Shown here: piece after piece, positions 1 to 9,904 of the stretch | Layout of the letters: every line of letters begins with the position of its first letter | How positions within the stretch are numbered: the stretch's first letter is position 1 | Origin: Brachyhypopomus gauderio | Taxonomy: Eukaryota; Chordata; Actinopteri; Gymnotiformes; Hypopomidae | Length of the DNA stretch: 64,000 nt | Assembly (NCBI RefSeq): GCF_052324685.1 | Contig: NW_027506980.1 | Location: 186,001-250,000, forward strand | Reading direction: 5' to 3' | Translations under genes and position numbers: made by a program | The notes under the pieces: generated by a model | What the model was told of the DNA's origin: nothing | Database searches by the model: none | The model's input: the letters and a program-made list of their open reading frames with translations, nothing else

Positions 1-726
1 AGAAAATGTGCTATCATGAATGCATCCATATCACCAACACACATTTACAAACCAAACCATAGGCAATAAAATACATGAGTAAACTGATTTGTGGACCTTT
101 GTGGCACTTGGTACTGCTGAGATCAGGATCATTACAGAGTTCAGCAATTATTTTCCCAACTAGGTCATTGATACATTGGAATCCCCAATGTTTTCTGGAA
201 CAGAATAGGCTATGCCTTTCGGATGAGAATAAAAAAAGACTTCAAGAACCAAAAAAGAAGTTAAGCTGCCTTCAGCTGATGCACTCAGACTAAAGGGAAA
301 CACTTTAAATCCCAAGGTGAAATGCACATGCTCAAAATTTTATCAGGACAGAGTACATGTTTTACTTTGATATTAAGAGCGATCACTGGATTGTCTTCCA
401 GTAAATTAATGTTTTCTTCCGCTACAAAACGTTTTTTCAACAACTATAAAGAGGCTATGCAACGAAACTGAGCTGAGATGTCAAGTGCCTTTAATGGTAC
501 ATTTTTGACCCCACTTCAAATGCTGCTGTTACCTGACCAGTTCGATTGTTAGTTTGCCAGATTCTCAATCTCTGGGATGTGAGATCATGCACCAGGTTTA
601 GTGAATGTTTAAGGGTGAAGGTCTTTAGTTTCTGCACAAATTCCACAAACATAGCTCAGGTCCTGCTCAACATGTCAACATGTGGCGACAGCAAGTGCCT
701 TTGGGGTCCTACAAAAATCGCCCGGC

Positions 727-738
727 TAGCTCAGTCGG
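727..738 (+). promoter_or_regulatory. Internal A box of tRNA-Lys, unit 1 example
   Basis: TAGCTCAGTCGG spans tRNA positions 8-19 and matches the Pol III A-box consensus. The U8-to-G family (units 26, 28, 32) changes its first base, and the G18-to-A family (units 12, 13, 18, 24, 30, 34) changes its last-but-one base. Confidence 0.9.
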
Positions 739-770
739 TAGAGCATGAGACTCTTAATCTCAGGGTCGTG

Positions 771-781
771 GGTTCGAGCCC
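771..781 (+). promoter_or_regulatory. Internal B box of tRNA-Lys, unit 1 example
   Basis: GGTTCGAGCCC spans tRNA positions 52-62, the TFIIIC contact. Position 56, a C here, is G in units 7, 11, 22 and 23; the same C56G change in a yeast suppressor tRNA is a classic TFIIIC-binding mutation. Confidence 0.9.
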
Positions 782-801
782 CACGTTGGGCGAGAGGCTG
801 A

Positions 802-808
802 TTTGTTT
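802..808 (+). terminator. Possible weak, non-canonical Pol III terminator of the Lys gene (TTTGTTT), unit 1 example
   Basis: This is the first T-rich stretch after the Lys tRNA, starting 10 nt beyond its 3' end, but a G interrupts it. The next uninterrupted T4 on this strand is at 1029-1032, beyond the whole convergent Asn gene. Interrupted T-runs can act as weak Pol III terminators; its use here is inferred. Confidence 0.4.
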
Positions 809-855
809 GAGTGAAATGTTGAAATTTAGTTAATCTGTTTGCACAAAATACGTCT

Positions 856-861
856 AAAAAA
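856..861 (-). terminator. Pol III terminator of the Asn gene (T6 on the - strand), unit 1 example
   Basis: Six A on the + strand read as TTTTTT on the Asn sense strand, 20 nt after the last base of the tRNA (882). A T4 or longer run is the standard vertebrate Pol III terminator. The run is present at the same offset in every unit. Confidence 0.85.
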
Positions 862-892
862 GAAGAGAAAGGAACATACATCGTCCCTGGGT

Positions 893-903
893 GGGCTCGA
901 ACC
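893..903 (-). promoter_or_regulatory. Internal B box of tRNA-Asn, unit 1 example
   Basis: On the sense strand this reads GGTTCGAGCCC, a consensus B box. It is unchanged in all Asn copies, including those with T-stem variants just outside it at positions 50 and 65. Confidence 0.88.
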
Positions 904-908
904 AGCAT

Positions 909-936
<28 letters not shown>

Positions 937-948
<12 letters not shown>
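937..948 (-). promoter_or_regulatory. Internal A box of tRNA-Asn, unit 1 example
   Basis: On the sense strand this reads TGGCGCAATCGG, from tRNA position 8 onward, and fits the A-box consensus. I saw no A-box change among the 41 Asn copies. Confidence 0.88.
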
Positions 949-949
<1 letters not shown>

Positions 950-955
950 AGAGAC

Positions 956-2109
956 CAGATGCTGCTGTGCTTACATAGTTCTTCCTCAAAAGAAAAACCC
1001 AACAAGCACATTCCTCCTGTTTGCTGGCTTTTGATGAAATGAGCCAATGCATAAAGGATGCAACATCAATGTCACTCACACTTTTCTGCTAGCTTGTCTA
1101 AAATTCGCCCTTCCTTCAATTTCTCACTTGTCAAGACCTGCAGGTCTTCAAACAAAAGGTCAGTTTGTAGACCCTTTTCCTGTCAAAGTTTTGATCCTTT
1201 TGTCCACCAGTCATCGGAATGTGTATGATTTTCACCAGTTTACACAGTGTAGCTCCCTTGCCTTCAGTTGCAGGGTTATGTCCTCTTAGATAAGACGCTT
1301 TTGAAATTATTTGTGAAAATGCACCCAAAACCTATTCAAAACAGATTTGATGGAAGCACTGCAGGAGCTGCTCCAAGACGCATTTTGTCCAGAAAATGTG
1401 CTATCATGAATGCATCCATATCACCAACACACATTTACAAACCAAACCATAGGCAATAAAATACATGAGTAAACTGATTTGTGGACCTTTGTGGCACTTG
1501 GTACTGCTGAGATCAGGATCATTACAGAGTTCAGCAATTATTTTCCCAACTAGGTCATTGATACATTGGAATCCCCAATGTTTTCTGGAACAGAATAGGC
1601 TATGCCTTTCGGATGAGAATAAAAAAAGACTTCAAGAACCAAAAAAGAAGTTAAGCTGCCTTCAGCTGATGCACTCAGACTAAAGGGAAACACTTTAAAT
1701 CCCAAGGTGAAATGCACATGCTCAAAATTTTATCAGGACAGAGTACATGTTTTACTTTGATATTAAGAGCGATCACTGGATTGTCTTCCAGTAAATTAAT
1801 GTTTTCTTCCGCTACAAAACGTTTTTTCAACAACTATAAAGAGGCTATGCAACGAAACTGAGCTGGGATGTCAAGTGCCTTTAATGGTACATTTTTGACC
1901 CCACTTCAAATGCTGCTGTTACCTGACCAGTTCGATTGTTAGTTTGCCAGATTCTCAATCTCTGGGATGTGAGATCATGCACCAGGTTTAGTGAATGTTT
2001 AAGGGTGAAGGTCTTTAGTTTCTGCACAAATTCCACAAACATAGCTCAGGTCCTGCTCAACATGTCAACATGTGGCGACAGCAAGTGCCTTTGGGGTCCT
2101 ACAAAAATC
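956..2109. other. Representative long spacer between an Asn gene and the next Lys gene
   Basis: This 1,154-bp, AT-rich stretch lies between the 5' end of one Asn gene and the 5' end of the next Lys gene, so it is the shared upstream region of two divergent Pol III genes. I see no protein gene, further tRNA or known transposon in it. It holds a 16-bp perfect palindrome (1133-1148), a short inverted repeat (1285-1296), a T6 run (1832-1837) and an AATAAA hexamer (near 1455). Only 60-95 codon frames occur, in several frames at once. The same spacer recurs in every unit. Confidence 0.8.
1133..1148. repeat. 16-bp perfect palindrome in the spacer, unit 1 example
   Basis: AAGACCTGCAGGTCTT equals its own reverse complement. 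It recurs in most units; in units 6, 10, 19, 20, 21, 36 and 39 a central G-to-C change gives CTCCAG and breaks the symmetry. Function unknown. Confidence 0.8.
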
Positions 2110-2182
2110 GCCCGGCTAGCTCAGTCGGTAGAGCATGAGTCTCTTAATCTCAGGGTCGTGGGTTCGAGCCCCACGTTGGGCG
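2110..2182 (+). tRNA. TRK-CTT: tRNA-Lys(CUU), unit 2, U31 variant
   Basis: A-to-T at 2140 (position 31) gives a U31-U39 mismatch in the anticodon-stem pair that closes the loop. The change is seen only in this unit. The boxes are intact. Confidence 0.94.
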
Positions 2183-2271
2183 AGAGGCTGATTTGTTTGA
2201 GTGAAATGTTGAAATTTAGTTAATCTGTTTGCACAAAATACGTCTAAAAAAGAAGAGAAAGGAACATACAT

Positions 2272-2298
2272 CGTCCCTGAGTGGGCTCGAACCACCAT

Positions 2299-2339
<41 letters not shown>

Positions 2340-2345
2340 AGAGAC
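2272..2345 (-). tRNA. TRN-GTT: tRNA-Asn(GUU), unit 2, U65 variant
   Basis: C65-to-U (a at 2280) leaves a G49-U65 wobble, which the T stem tolerates. The linked spacer markers that follow (GCATTCAG, TTTTCAAATT, GCATACAT) are shared with units 5 and 9. Confidence 0.96.
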
Positions 2346-3499
2346 CAGATGCTGCTGTGCTTACATAGTTCTTCCTCAAAAGAAAAACCCAACAAGCACA
2401 TTCCTCCTGTTTGCTGTCTTTTGATGAAATGAGCCAATGCATAAAGGATGCAACATCAATGTCACTCACACTTTTCTGCTAGCTTGTCTAAAATTCGCCC
2501 TTCCTTCAATTTCTCACTTGTCAAGACCTGCAGGTCTTCAAACAAAAGGTCAGTTTGTAGACCCTTTTCCTGTCAAAGTTTTGATCCTTTTGTCCACCAG
2601 TCATCGGAATGTGTATGATTTTCACCAGTTTACACAGTGTAGCTCCCTTGCATTCAGTTGCAGGGTTATGTCCTCTTAGATAAGACGCTTTTCAAATTAT
2701 TTGTGAAAATGCACCCAAAACCTATTCAAAACAGATTTGATGGAAGCACTGCAGGAGCTGCTCCAAGACGCATTTTGTCCAGAAAATGTGCTATCATGAA
2801 TGCATACATATCACCAACACACATTTACAAACCAAACCATAGGCAATAAAATACATGAGTAAACTGATTTGTGGACCTTTGTGGCACTTGGTACTGCTGA
2901 GATCAGGATCATTACAGAGTTCAGCAATTATTTTCCCAACTAGGTCATTGATACATTGGAATCCCCAATGTTTTCTGGAACAGAATAGGCTATGCCTTTC
3001 GGATGAGAATAAAAAAAGACTTCAAGAACCAAAAAAGAAGTTAAGCTGCCTTCAGCTGATGTACTCAGACTAAAGGGAAACACTTTAAATCCCAAGGTGA
3101 AATGCACATGCTCAAAATTTTATCAGGACAGAGTACATGTTTTACTTTGATATTAAGAGCGATCACTGGATTGTCTTCCAGTAAATTAATGTTTTCTTCC
3201 GCTACAAAACGTTTTTTCAACAACTATAAAGAGGCTATGCAACGAAACTGAGCTGGGATGTCAAGTGCCTTTAATGGTACCTTTTTGACCCCACTTCAAA
3301 TGCTGCTGTTACCTGACCAGTTCGATTGTTAGTTTGCCAGATTCTCAATCTCTGGGATGTGAGATCATGCACCAGGTTTAGTGAATGTTTAAGGGTGAAG
3401 GTCTTTAATTTCTGCACAAATTCCACAAACATAGCTCAGGTCCTGCTCAACATGTCAACATGTGGCGACAGCAAGTGCCTTTGGGGTCCTACAAAAATC

Positions 3500-3572
3500 G
3501 CCCGGCTAGCTCAGTCGGTAGAGCATGAGACTCTTAATCTCAGGGTCGTGGGTTCGAGCCCCACGTTGGGCG
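3500..3572 (+). tRNA. TRK-CTT: tRNA-Lys(CUU), unit 3, canonical
   Basis: Identical by eye to the unit 1 Lys gene. The upstream spacer is of the GGTACC / TTTAATTT type. Confidence 0.97.
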
Positions 3573-3661
3573 AGAGGCTGATTTGTTTGAGTGAAATGTT
3601 GAAATTTAGTTAATCTGTTTGCACAAAATACGTCTAAAAAAGAAGAGAAAGGAACATACAT

Positions 3662-3688
3662 CGTCCCTGGGTGGGCTCGAACCACCAT

Positions 3689-3729
<41 letters not shown>

Positions 3730-3735
3730 AGAGAC
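3662..3735 (-). tRNA. TRN-GTT: tRNA-Asn(GUU), unit 3, canonical
   Basis: Reference canonical Asn copy: T stem GGTGG with CCACC fully paired, acceptor GTCTCTG with CAGGGAC, anticodon loop CTGTTAA. Twenty-seven copies share this sequence. Confidence 0.98.
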
Positions 3736-4889
3736 CAGATGCTGCTGTGCTTACATAGTTCTTCCTCAAAAGAAAAACCCAACAAGCACATTCCTCCTGT
3801 TTGCTGGCTTTTGATGAAATGAGCCAATGCATAAAGGATGCAACATCAATGTCACTCACACTTTTCTGCTAGCTTGTCTAAAATTCGCCCTTCCTTTAAT
3901 TTCTCACTTGTCAAGACCTGCAGGTCTTCAAACAAAAGGTCAGTTTGTAGACCCTTTTCCTGTCAAAGTTTTGATCCTTTTGTCCACCAGTCATCGGAAT
4001 GTGTATGATTTTCACCAGTTTACACAGTGTAGCTCCCTTGCCTTCAGTTGCAGGGTTATGTCCTCTTAGATAAGACGCTTTTGAAATTATTTGTGAAAAT
4101 GCACCCAAAACCTATTCAAAACAGATTTGATGGAAGCACTGCAGGAGCTGCTCCAAGACGCATTTTGTCCAGAAAATGTGCTATCATGAATGCATCCATA
4201 TCACCAACACACATTTACAAACCAAACCATAGGCAATAAAATACATGAGTAAACTGATTTGTGGACCTTTGTGGCACTTGGTACTGCTGAGATCAGGATC
4301 ATTACAGAGTTCAGCAATTATTTTCCCAACTAGGTCATTGATACATTGGAATCCCCAATGTTTTCTGGAACAGAATAGGCTATGCCTTTCGGATGAGAAT
4401 AAAAAAAGACTTCAAGAACCAAAAAAGAAGTTAAGCTGCCTTCAGCTGATGTACTCAGACTAAAGGGAAACACTTTAAATCCCAAGGTGAAATGCACATG
4501 CTCAAAATTTTATCAGGACAGAGTACATGTTTTACTTTGATATTAAGAGCGATCACTGGATTGTCTTCCAGTAAATTAATGTTTTCTTCCGCTACAAAAC
4601 GTTTTTTCAACAACTATAAAGAGGCTATGCAACGAAACTGAGCTGGGATGTCAAGTGCCTTTAATGGTACCTTTTTGACCCCACTTCAAATGCTGCTGTT
4701 ACCTGACCAGTTCGATTGTTAGTTTGCCAGATTCTCAATCTCTGGGATGTGAGATCATGCACCAGGTTTAGTGAATGTTTAAGGGTGAAGGTCTTTAATT
4801 TCTGCACAAATTCCACAAACATAGCTCAGGTCCTGCTCAACATGTCAACATGTGGCGACAGCAAGTGCCTTTGGGGTCCTACAAAAATC

Positions 4890-4962
4890 GCCCGGCTAGC
4901 TCAGTCGGTAGAGCATGAGACTCTTAATCTCAGGGTCGTGGGTTCGAGCCCCACGTTGGGCG
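4890..4962 (+). tRNA. TRK-CTT: tRNA-Lys(CUU), unit 4, canonical
   Basis: No change from unit 1. Unit 4 is almost the same as unit 3 across the whole 1,390 bp. Confidence 0.97.
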
Positions 4963-5051
4963 AGAGGCTGATTTGTTTGAGTGAAATGTTGAAATTTAGT
5001 TAATCTGTTTGCACAAAATACGTCTAAAAAAGAAGAGAAAGGAACATACAT

Positions 5052-5078
5052 CGTCCCTGGGTGGGCTCGAACCACCAT

Positions 5079-5119
<41 letters not shown>

Positions 5120-5125
5120 AGAGAC
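5052..5125 (-). tRNA. TRN-GTT: tRNA-Asn(GUU), unit 4, canonical
   Basis: Same as the unit 3 Asn gene. Confidence 0.97.
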
Positions 5126-6279
5126 CAGATGCTGCTGTGCTTACATAGTTCTTCCTCAAAAGAAAAACCCAACAAGCACATTCCTCCTGTTTGCTGGCTT
5201 TTGATGAAATGAGCCAATGCATAAAGGATGCAACATCAATGTCACTCACACTTTTCTGCTAGCTTGTCTAAAATTCGCCCTTCCTTCAATTTCTCACTTG
5301 TCAAGACCTGCAGGTCTTCAAACAAAAGGTCAGTTTGTAGACCCTTTTCCTGTCAAAGTTTTGATCCTTTTGTCCACCAGTCATCGGAATGTGTATGATT
5401 TTCACCAGTTTACACAGTGTAGCTCCCTTGCCTTCAGTTGCAGGGTTATGTCCTCTTAGATAAGACGCTTTTGAAATTATTTGTGAAAATGCACCCAAAA
5501 CCTATTCAAAACAGATTTGATGGAAGCACTGCAGGAGCTGCTCCAAGACGCATTTTGTCCAGAAAATGTGCTATCATGAATGCATCCATATCACCAACAC
5601 ACATTTACAAACCAAACCATAGGCAATAAAATACATGAGTAAACTGATTTGTGGACCTTTGTGGCACTTGGTACTGCTGAGATCAGGATCATTACAGAGT
5701 TCAGCAATTATTTTCCCAACTAGGTCATTGATACATTGGAATCCCCAATGTTTTCTGGAACAGAATAGGCTATGCCTTTCGGATGAGAATAAAAAAAGAC
5801 TTCAAGAACCAAAAAAGAAGTTAAGCTGCCTTCAGCTGATGCACTCAGACTAAAGGGAAACACTTTAAATCCCAAGGTGAAATGCACATGCTCAAAATTT
5901 TATCAGGACAGAGTACATGTTTTACTTTGATATTAAGAGCGATCACTGGATTGTCTTCCAGTAAATTAATGTTTTCTTCCGCTACAAAACGTTTTTTCAA
6001 CAACTATAAAGAGGCTATGCAACGAAACTGAGCTGAGATGTCAAGTGCCTTTAATGGTACATTTTTGACCCCACTTCAAATGCTGCTGTTACCTGACCAG
6101 TTCGATTGTTAGTTTGCCAGATTCTCAATCTCTGGGATGTGAGATCATGCACCAGGTTTAGTGAATGTTTAAGGGTGAAGGTCTTTAGTTTCTGCACAAA
6201 TTCCACAAACATAGCTCAGGTCCTGCTCAACATGTCAACATGTGGCGACAGCAAGTGCCTTTGGGGTCCTACAAAAATC

Positions 6280-6352
6280 GCCCGGCTAGCTCAGTCGGTA
6301 GAGCATGAGACTCTTAATCTCAGGGTCGTGGGTTCGAGCCCCACGTTGGGCG
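6280..6352 (+). tRNA. TRK-CTT: tRNA-Lys(CUU), unit 5, canonical
   Basis: No change from unit 1. Its spacer is of the GGTACA / TTTAGTTT type. Confidence 0.97.
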
Positions 6353-6441
6353 AGAGGCTGATTTGTTTGAGTGAAATGTTGAAATTTAGTTAATCTGTTT
6401 GCACAAAATACGTCTAAAAAAGAAGAGAAAGGAACATACAT

Positions 6442-6468
6442 CGTCCCTGAGTGGGCTCGAACCACCAT

Positions 6469-6509
<41 letters not shown>

Positions 6510-6515
6510 AGAGAC
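6442..6515 (-). tRNA. TRN-GTT: tRNA-Asn(GUU), unit 5, U65 variant
   Basis: G49-U65 wobble (a at 6450). Unit 5 starts the three-unit block repeated as units 9-11. Confidence 0.96.
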
Positions 6516-7669
6516 CAGATGCTGCTGTGCTTACATAGTTCTTCCTCAAAAGAAAAACCCAACAAGCACATTCCTCCTGTTTGCTGTCTTTTGATGAAAT
6601 GAGCCAATGCATAAAGGATGCAACATCAATGTCACTCACACTTTTCTGCTAGCTTGTCTAAAATTCGCCCTTCCTTCAATTTCTCACTTGTCAAGACCTG
6701 CAGGTCTTCAAACAAAAGGTCAGTTTGTAGACCCTTTTCCTGTCAAAGTTTTGATCCTTTTGTCCACCAGTCATCGGAATGTGTATGATTTTCACCAGTT
6801 TACACAGTGTAGCTCCCTTGCATTCAGTTGCAGGGTTATGTCCTCTTAGATAAGACGCTTTTCAAATTATTTGTGAAAATGCACCCAAAACCTATTCAAA
6901 ACAGATTTGATGGAAGCACTGCAGGAGCTGCTCCAAGACGCATTTTGTCCAGAAAATGTGCTATCATGAATGCATACATATCACCAACACACATTTACAA
7001 ACCAAACCATAGGCAATAAAATACATGAGTAAACTGATTTGTGGACCTTTGTGGCACTTGGTACTGCTGAGATCAGGATCATTACAGAGTTCAGCAATTA
7101 TTTTCCCAACTAGGTCATTGATACATTGGAATCCCCAATGTTTTCTGGAACAGAATAGGCTATGCCTTTCGGATGAGAATAAAAAAAGACTTCAAGAACC
7201 AAAAAAGAAGTTAAGCTGCCTTCAGCTGATGTACTCAGACTAAAGGGAAACACTTTAAATCCCAAGGTGAAATGCACATGCTCAAAATTTTATCAGGACA
7301 GAGTACATGTTTTACTTTGATATTAAGAGCGATCACTGGATTGTCTTCCAGTAAATTAATGTTTTCTTCCGCTACAAAACGTTTTTTCAACAACTATAAA
7401 GAGGCTATGCAACGAAACTGAGCTGGGATGTCAAGTGCCTTTAATGGTACCTTTTTGACCCCACTTCAAATGCTGCTGTTACCTGACCAGTTCGATTGTT
7501 AGTTTGCCAGATTCTCAATCTCTGGGATGTGAGATCATGCACCAGGTTTAGTGAATGTTTAAGGGTGAAGGTCTTTAATTTCTGCACAAATTCCACAAAC
7601 ATAGCTCAGGTCCTGCTCAACATGTCAACATGTGGCGACAGCAAGTGCCTTTGGGGTCCTACAAAAATC

Positions 7670-7742
7670 GCCCGGCTAGCTCAGTCGGTAGAGCATGAGA
7701 CTCTTAATCTCAGGGTCGTGGGTTCGAGCCCCACGTTGGGCG
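7670..7742 (+). tRNA. TRK-CTT: tRNA-Lys(CUU), unit 6, canonical
   Basis: No change from unit 1. This is the last Lys gene before the L1 insertion. Confidence 0.97.
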
Positions 7743-7831
7743 AGAGGCTGATTTGTTTGAGTGAAATGTTGAAATTTAGTTAATCTGTTTGCACAAAATA
7801 CGTCTAAAAAAGAAGAGAAAGGAACATACAT

Positions 7832-7858
7832 CGTCCCTGGGTGGGCTCGAACCACCAT

Positions 7859-7899
<41 letters not shown>

Positions 7900-7905
7900 A
7901 GAGAC
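7832..7905 (-). tRNA. TRN-GTT: tRNA-Asn(GUU), unit 6, canonical
   Basis: Same as unit 3. The following spacer has the broken palindrome (CTCCAG) and the CGTCTTA marker also found in unit 10. Confidence 0.97.
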
Positions 7906-8763
7906 CAGATGCTGCTGTGCTTACATAGTTCTTCCTCAAAAGAAAAACCCAACAAGCACATTCCTCCTGTTTGCTGGCTTTTGATGAAATGAGCCAATGC
8001 ATAAAGGATGCAACATCAATGTCACTCACACTTTTCTGCTAGCTTGTCTAAAATTCGCCCTTCCTTCAATTTCTCACTTGTCAAGACCTCCAGGTCTTCA
8101 AACAAAAGGTCAGTTTGTAGACCCTTTTCCTGTCAAAGTTTTGATCCTTTTGTCCACCAGTCATCGGAATGTGTATGATTTTCACCAGTTTACACAGTGT
8201 AGCTCCCTTGCCTTCAGTTGCAGGGTTATGTCGTCTTAGATAAGACGCTTTTGAAATTATTTGTGAAAATGCACCCAAAACCTATTCAAAACAGATTTGA
8301 TGGAAGCACTGCAGGAGCTGCTCCAAGACGCATTTTGTCCAGAAAATGTGCTATCATGAATGCATCCATATCACCAACACACATTTACAAACCAAACCAT
8401 AGGCAATAAAATACATGAGTAAACTGATTTGTGGACCTTTGTGGCACTTGGTACTGCTGAGATCAGGATCATTACAGAGTTCAGCAATTATTTTCCCAAC
8501 TAGGTCATTGATACATTGGAATCCCCAATGTTTTCTGGAACAGAATAGGCTATGCCTTTCGGATGAGAATAAAAAAAGACTTCAAGAACCAAAAAAGAAG
8601 TTAAGCTGCCTTCAGCTGATGTACTCAGACTAAAGGGAAACACTTTAAATCCCAAGGTGAAATGCACATGCTCAAAATTTTATCAGGACAGAGTACATGT
8701 TTTACTTTGATATTAAGAGCGATCACTGGATTGTCTTCCAGTAAATTAATGTTTTCTTCCGCT

Positions 8764-8769
8764 ACAAAA

Positions 8770-8778
<9 letters not shown>
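8764..8778. repeat. Target-site duplication of the L1 element, left copy
   Basis: ACAAAACGTTTTTTC, 15 bp, is identical to 15745-15759. Array units without the insertion hold this sequence once, followed by AACAACTATAAAG. The flanking bases differ on each side, so the 15-bp length is exact. Confidence 0.95.

Positions 8779-8824
<46 letters not shown>
8779..8824 (-). repeat. Poly(A) tail of the L1 element (46 T on the + strand)
   Basis: An uninterrupted run of 46 T directly abuts the left target-site copy and marks the 3' end of the - strand element. The length may be affected by sequencing or polymerase slippage. Confidence 0.93.
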
Positions 8825-8825
<1 letters not shown>

Positions 8826-9058
8826 GCCCACCTCCACCCCCCCATCTTTGGAGGACAACTTTGTTTTTATGTACAGATTTAAATGGCAATTATAACAATT
8901 CTGTATAATATATAGTGTAGTGATAACAATATATAGTGATAACAATATGCAAAGTGATAATTATTGGGGTTAGGTGGACCAAGAAAAGAGGGGGAGAGAA
9001 ATAATAAAAAGGGAAAAGACAGAGGTAGGAGAAGAAAGGAGAAGAAAAAGAAGAGAAG

Positions 9059-9148
9059 AAAAAATAATAATAATAATAATAAAATAAAAAAAAATTAATA
9101 ATAATAAAATAATAATAATAATAATAATAATAATATTAATAAAATAAA
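9059..9148. repeat. AT-rich trinucleotide (AAT/ATA) microsatellite in the L1 3' UTR
   Basis: Imperfect runs of ATA/AAT interspersed with A-runs. The adjoining 8985-9060 is purine-rich on the + strand (AGA/GAA). Confidence 0.85.
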
Positions 9149-9882
9149 ACACGCAACCAGCTCAAATGACCACTGCAAAGAAGTACAGAAAGTAAACCAA
9201 ATACATATAGTGCAGATGAGTGCGATGTATGGGTGTGTGTGAGTGTGTGTTTATGTGCAACCTAGAAGTGCAACATAGGATAGATGTATGGAATGTACTT
9301 ACCAGCAAGGGTGGGTAGCTGCGACAGCACTCCCCCAGAGGCCAGAGGCGGGTGGAGAGAGACCCGGGAATCCCACCCGCCCACGGCCCCCCACAGAGCG
9401 GTGGAGTACCAGAGCCGCACTTCCCAGAAACCCTCACCCGCCCGCCCCCGCAGGCGGGAGAGAGAGACCCCGGACAGCGCCCCACCAATCAAGGAGCGCA
9501 GGTCCAGGGGAACCAGAGGGAACAGAGCGCCTCCCCCCCAGGATGCCCCCCCCCCCCAGGGGCCAGCGGCAGAACCACGGCCCCACGCGCCCGGAAAGCC
9601 ACCCACCACCCGGCAGGGCCCACCTCCCGCCGAGGAGCACCCGGCCGCCCCATACCACCACCGCCCAGGGGAGCGGGCCAACCGCCCCTACGCCGGGGGG
9701 CCAAGCCGGACTCCGGAGCTCCAAGGCGCCCCCCCTCTGGAGTGGTGCAGTAGTCTCAGGGGAGTGTCCATGAGTGAACAGGGCACGACCAGCCCCGACC
9801 CAGAGCCAGCTGTCCTCACCCACCTAACCAAACCCACCCTACATTCGCCCCTATACACCCCCACCATGTACACACCCACCCC

Positions 9883-9904
9883 CACACACACACACACATA
9901 CACT
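9883..9904. repeat. Short (CA)n microsatellite in the L1 3' UTR
   Basis: About eight CA dinucleotides followed by TACACTC, inside a longer C/A-rich tract (9830-9960). Confidence 0.75.

Larger units (their letters stand above)
720..792 (+). tRNA. TRK-CTT: tRNA-Lys(CUU), unit 1, canonical
   Basis: Decodes Lys AAG codons. The 73 nt fold as a full cloverleaf: acceptor 720-726 with 785-791 (two G-U pairs), D arm, anticodon stem 746-750 with 758-762, loop 751-757 with anticodon CTT at 753-755, five-base variable loop, T stem 768-772 with 780-784, and G73 discriminator at 792. No CCA is encoded and no intron is present, as expected for vertebrate tRNA-Lys. The A and B boxes match consensus. The sequence is close to the common vertebrate Lys-CTT gene, differing at one anticodon-stem pair that stays paired. 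It converges on the Asn gene 89 bp downstream. This is the reference for the other Lys copies. Confidence 0.98.
793..881. other. Representative 89-bp convergent intergenic region between the Lys and Asn 3' ends
   Basis: This segment serves as 3' trailer for both genes. It carries a strong T6 Pol III terminator for the Asn gene (A6 on the + strand at 856-861). For the Lys gene it offers only a split T-run at 802-808. It recurs in all 41 units. Units 19 and 20 share a C-to-G change just after the T-rich GTTTG near its middle (32841 and 34231), and unit 41 has a G-to-A change there (63420). Confidence 0.85.
882..955 (-). tRNA. TRN-GTT: tRNA-Asn(GUU), unit 1, C50 variant
   Basis: Decodes Asn AAC/AAU. 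The 74 nt fold as a cloverleaf with loop CTGTTAA and anticodon GTT, and no intron or CCA. This copy has C instead of G at position 50 (g at 905), giving a C50-C64 mismatch in the T stem; the other 35 non-C50 copies keep G50. The A and B boxes are intact, so transcription is plausible, but the fold is weakened. The same variant occurs in units 8, 14, 16, 25 and 35. A T6 terminator follows 20 nt downstream. Confidence 0.95.
1..8778. repeat. Tandem array of 1,390-bp tRNA-Lys/tRNA-Asn units, left part (units 1-6 plus the start of unit 7)
   Basis: The same sequence recurs every 1,390 bp; for example the Lys gene starts at 720, 2110, 3500, 4890, 6280 and 7670. The window opens inside the spacer of a unit, since position 1 matches position 1391. 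Unit copies differ by scattered single-base changes only. Each unit holds one + strand tRNA-Lys and one - strand tRNA-Asn, arranged tail to tail. The stretch ends at the L1 insertion point, and the same unit resumes after the element at 15760. No protein gene is supported in it. Confidence 0.98.

Noticed and set aside
531-551. AGTTCGATTG in the spacer as a third B box or tRNA relic
   Set aside because: There is no matching A box at a proper distance and no cloverleaf around it.
75-1459. Short open frames of 60-95 codons repeated once per unit on both strands
   Set aside because: They repeat because the unit repeats. Several lie across tRNA genes in other frames, and small changes (for example the TTA-to-TAA marker near 44641) remove them without consequence. 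No domain, signal peptide or codon bias supports them.
1450-1470. AATAAA in the spacer as an mRNA polyadenylation signal
   Set aside because: There is no Pol II gene upstream, and the hexamer is expected by chance in AT-rich sequence.
8779-8824. Poly(T) as a Pol III terminator for array genes
   Set aside because: It is the reverse complement of the L1 poly(A) tail and lies far from any tRNA 3' end.
9284-9773. Proline/arginine-rich and glycine-rich frames of 130-250 codons in the L1 3' UTR
   Set aside because: They overlap in several frames on both strands and arise from C/G runs that contain few stop codons. They have no recognisable domains.
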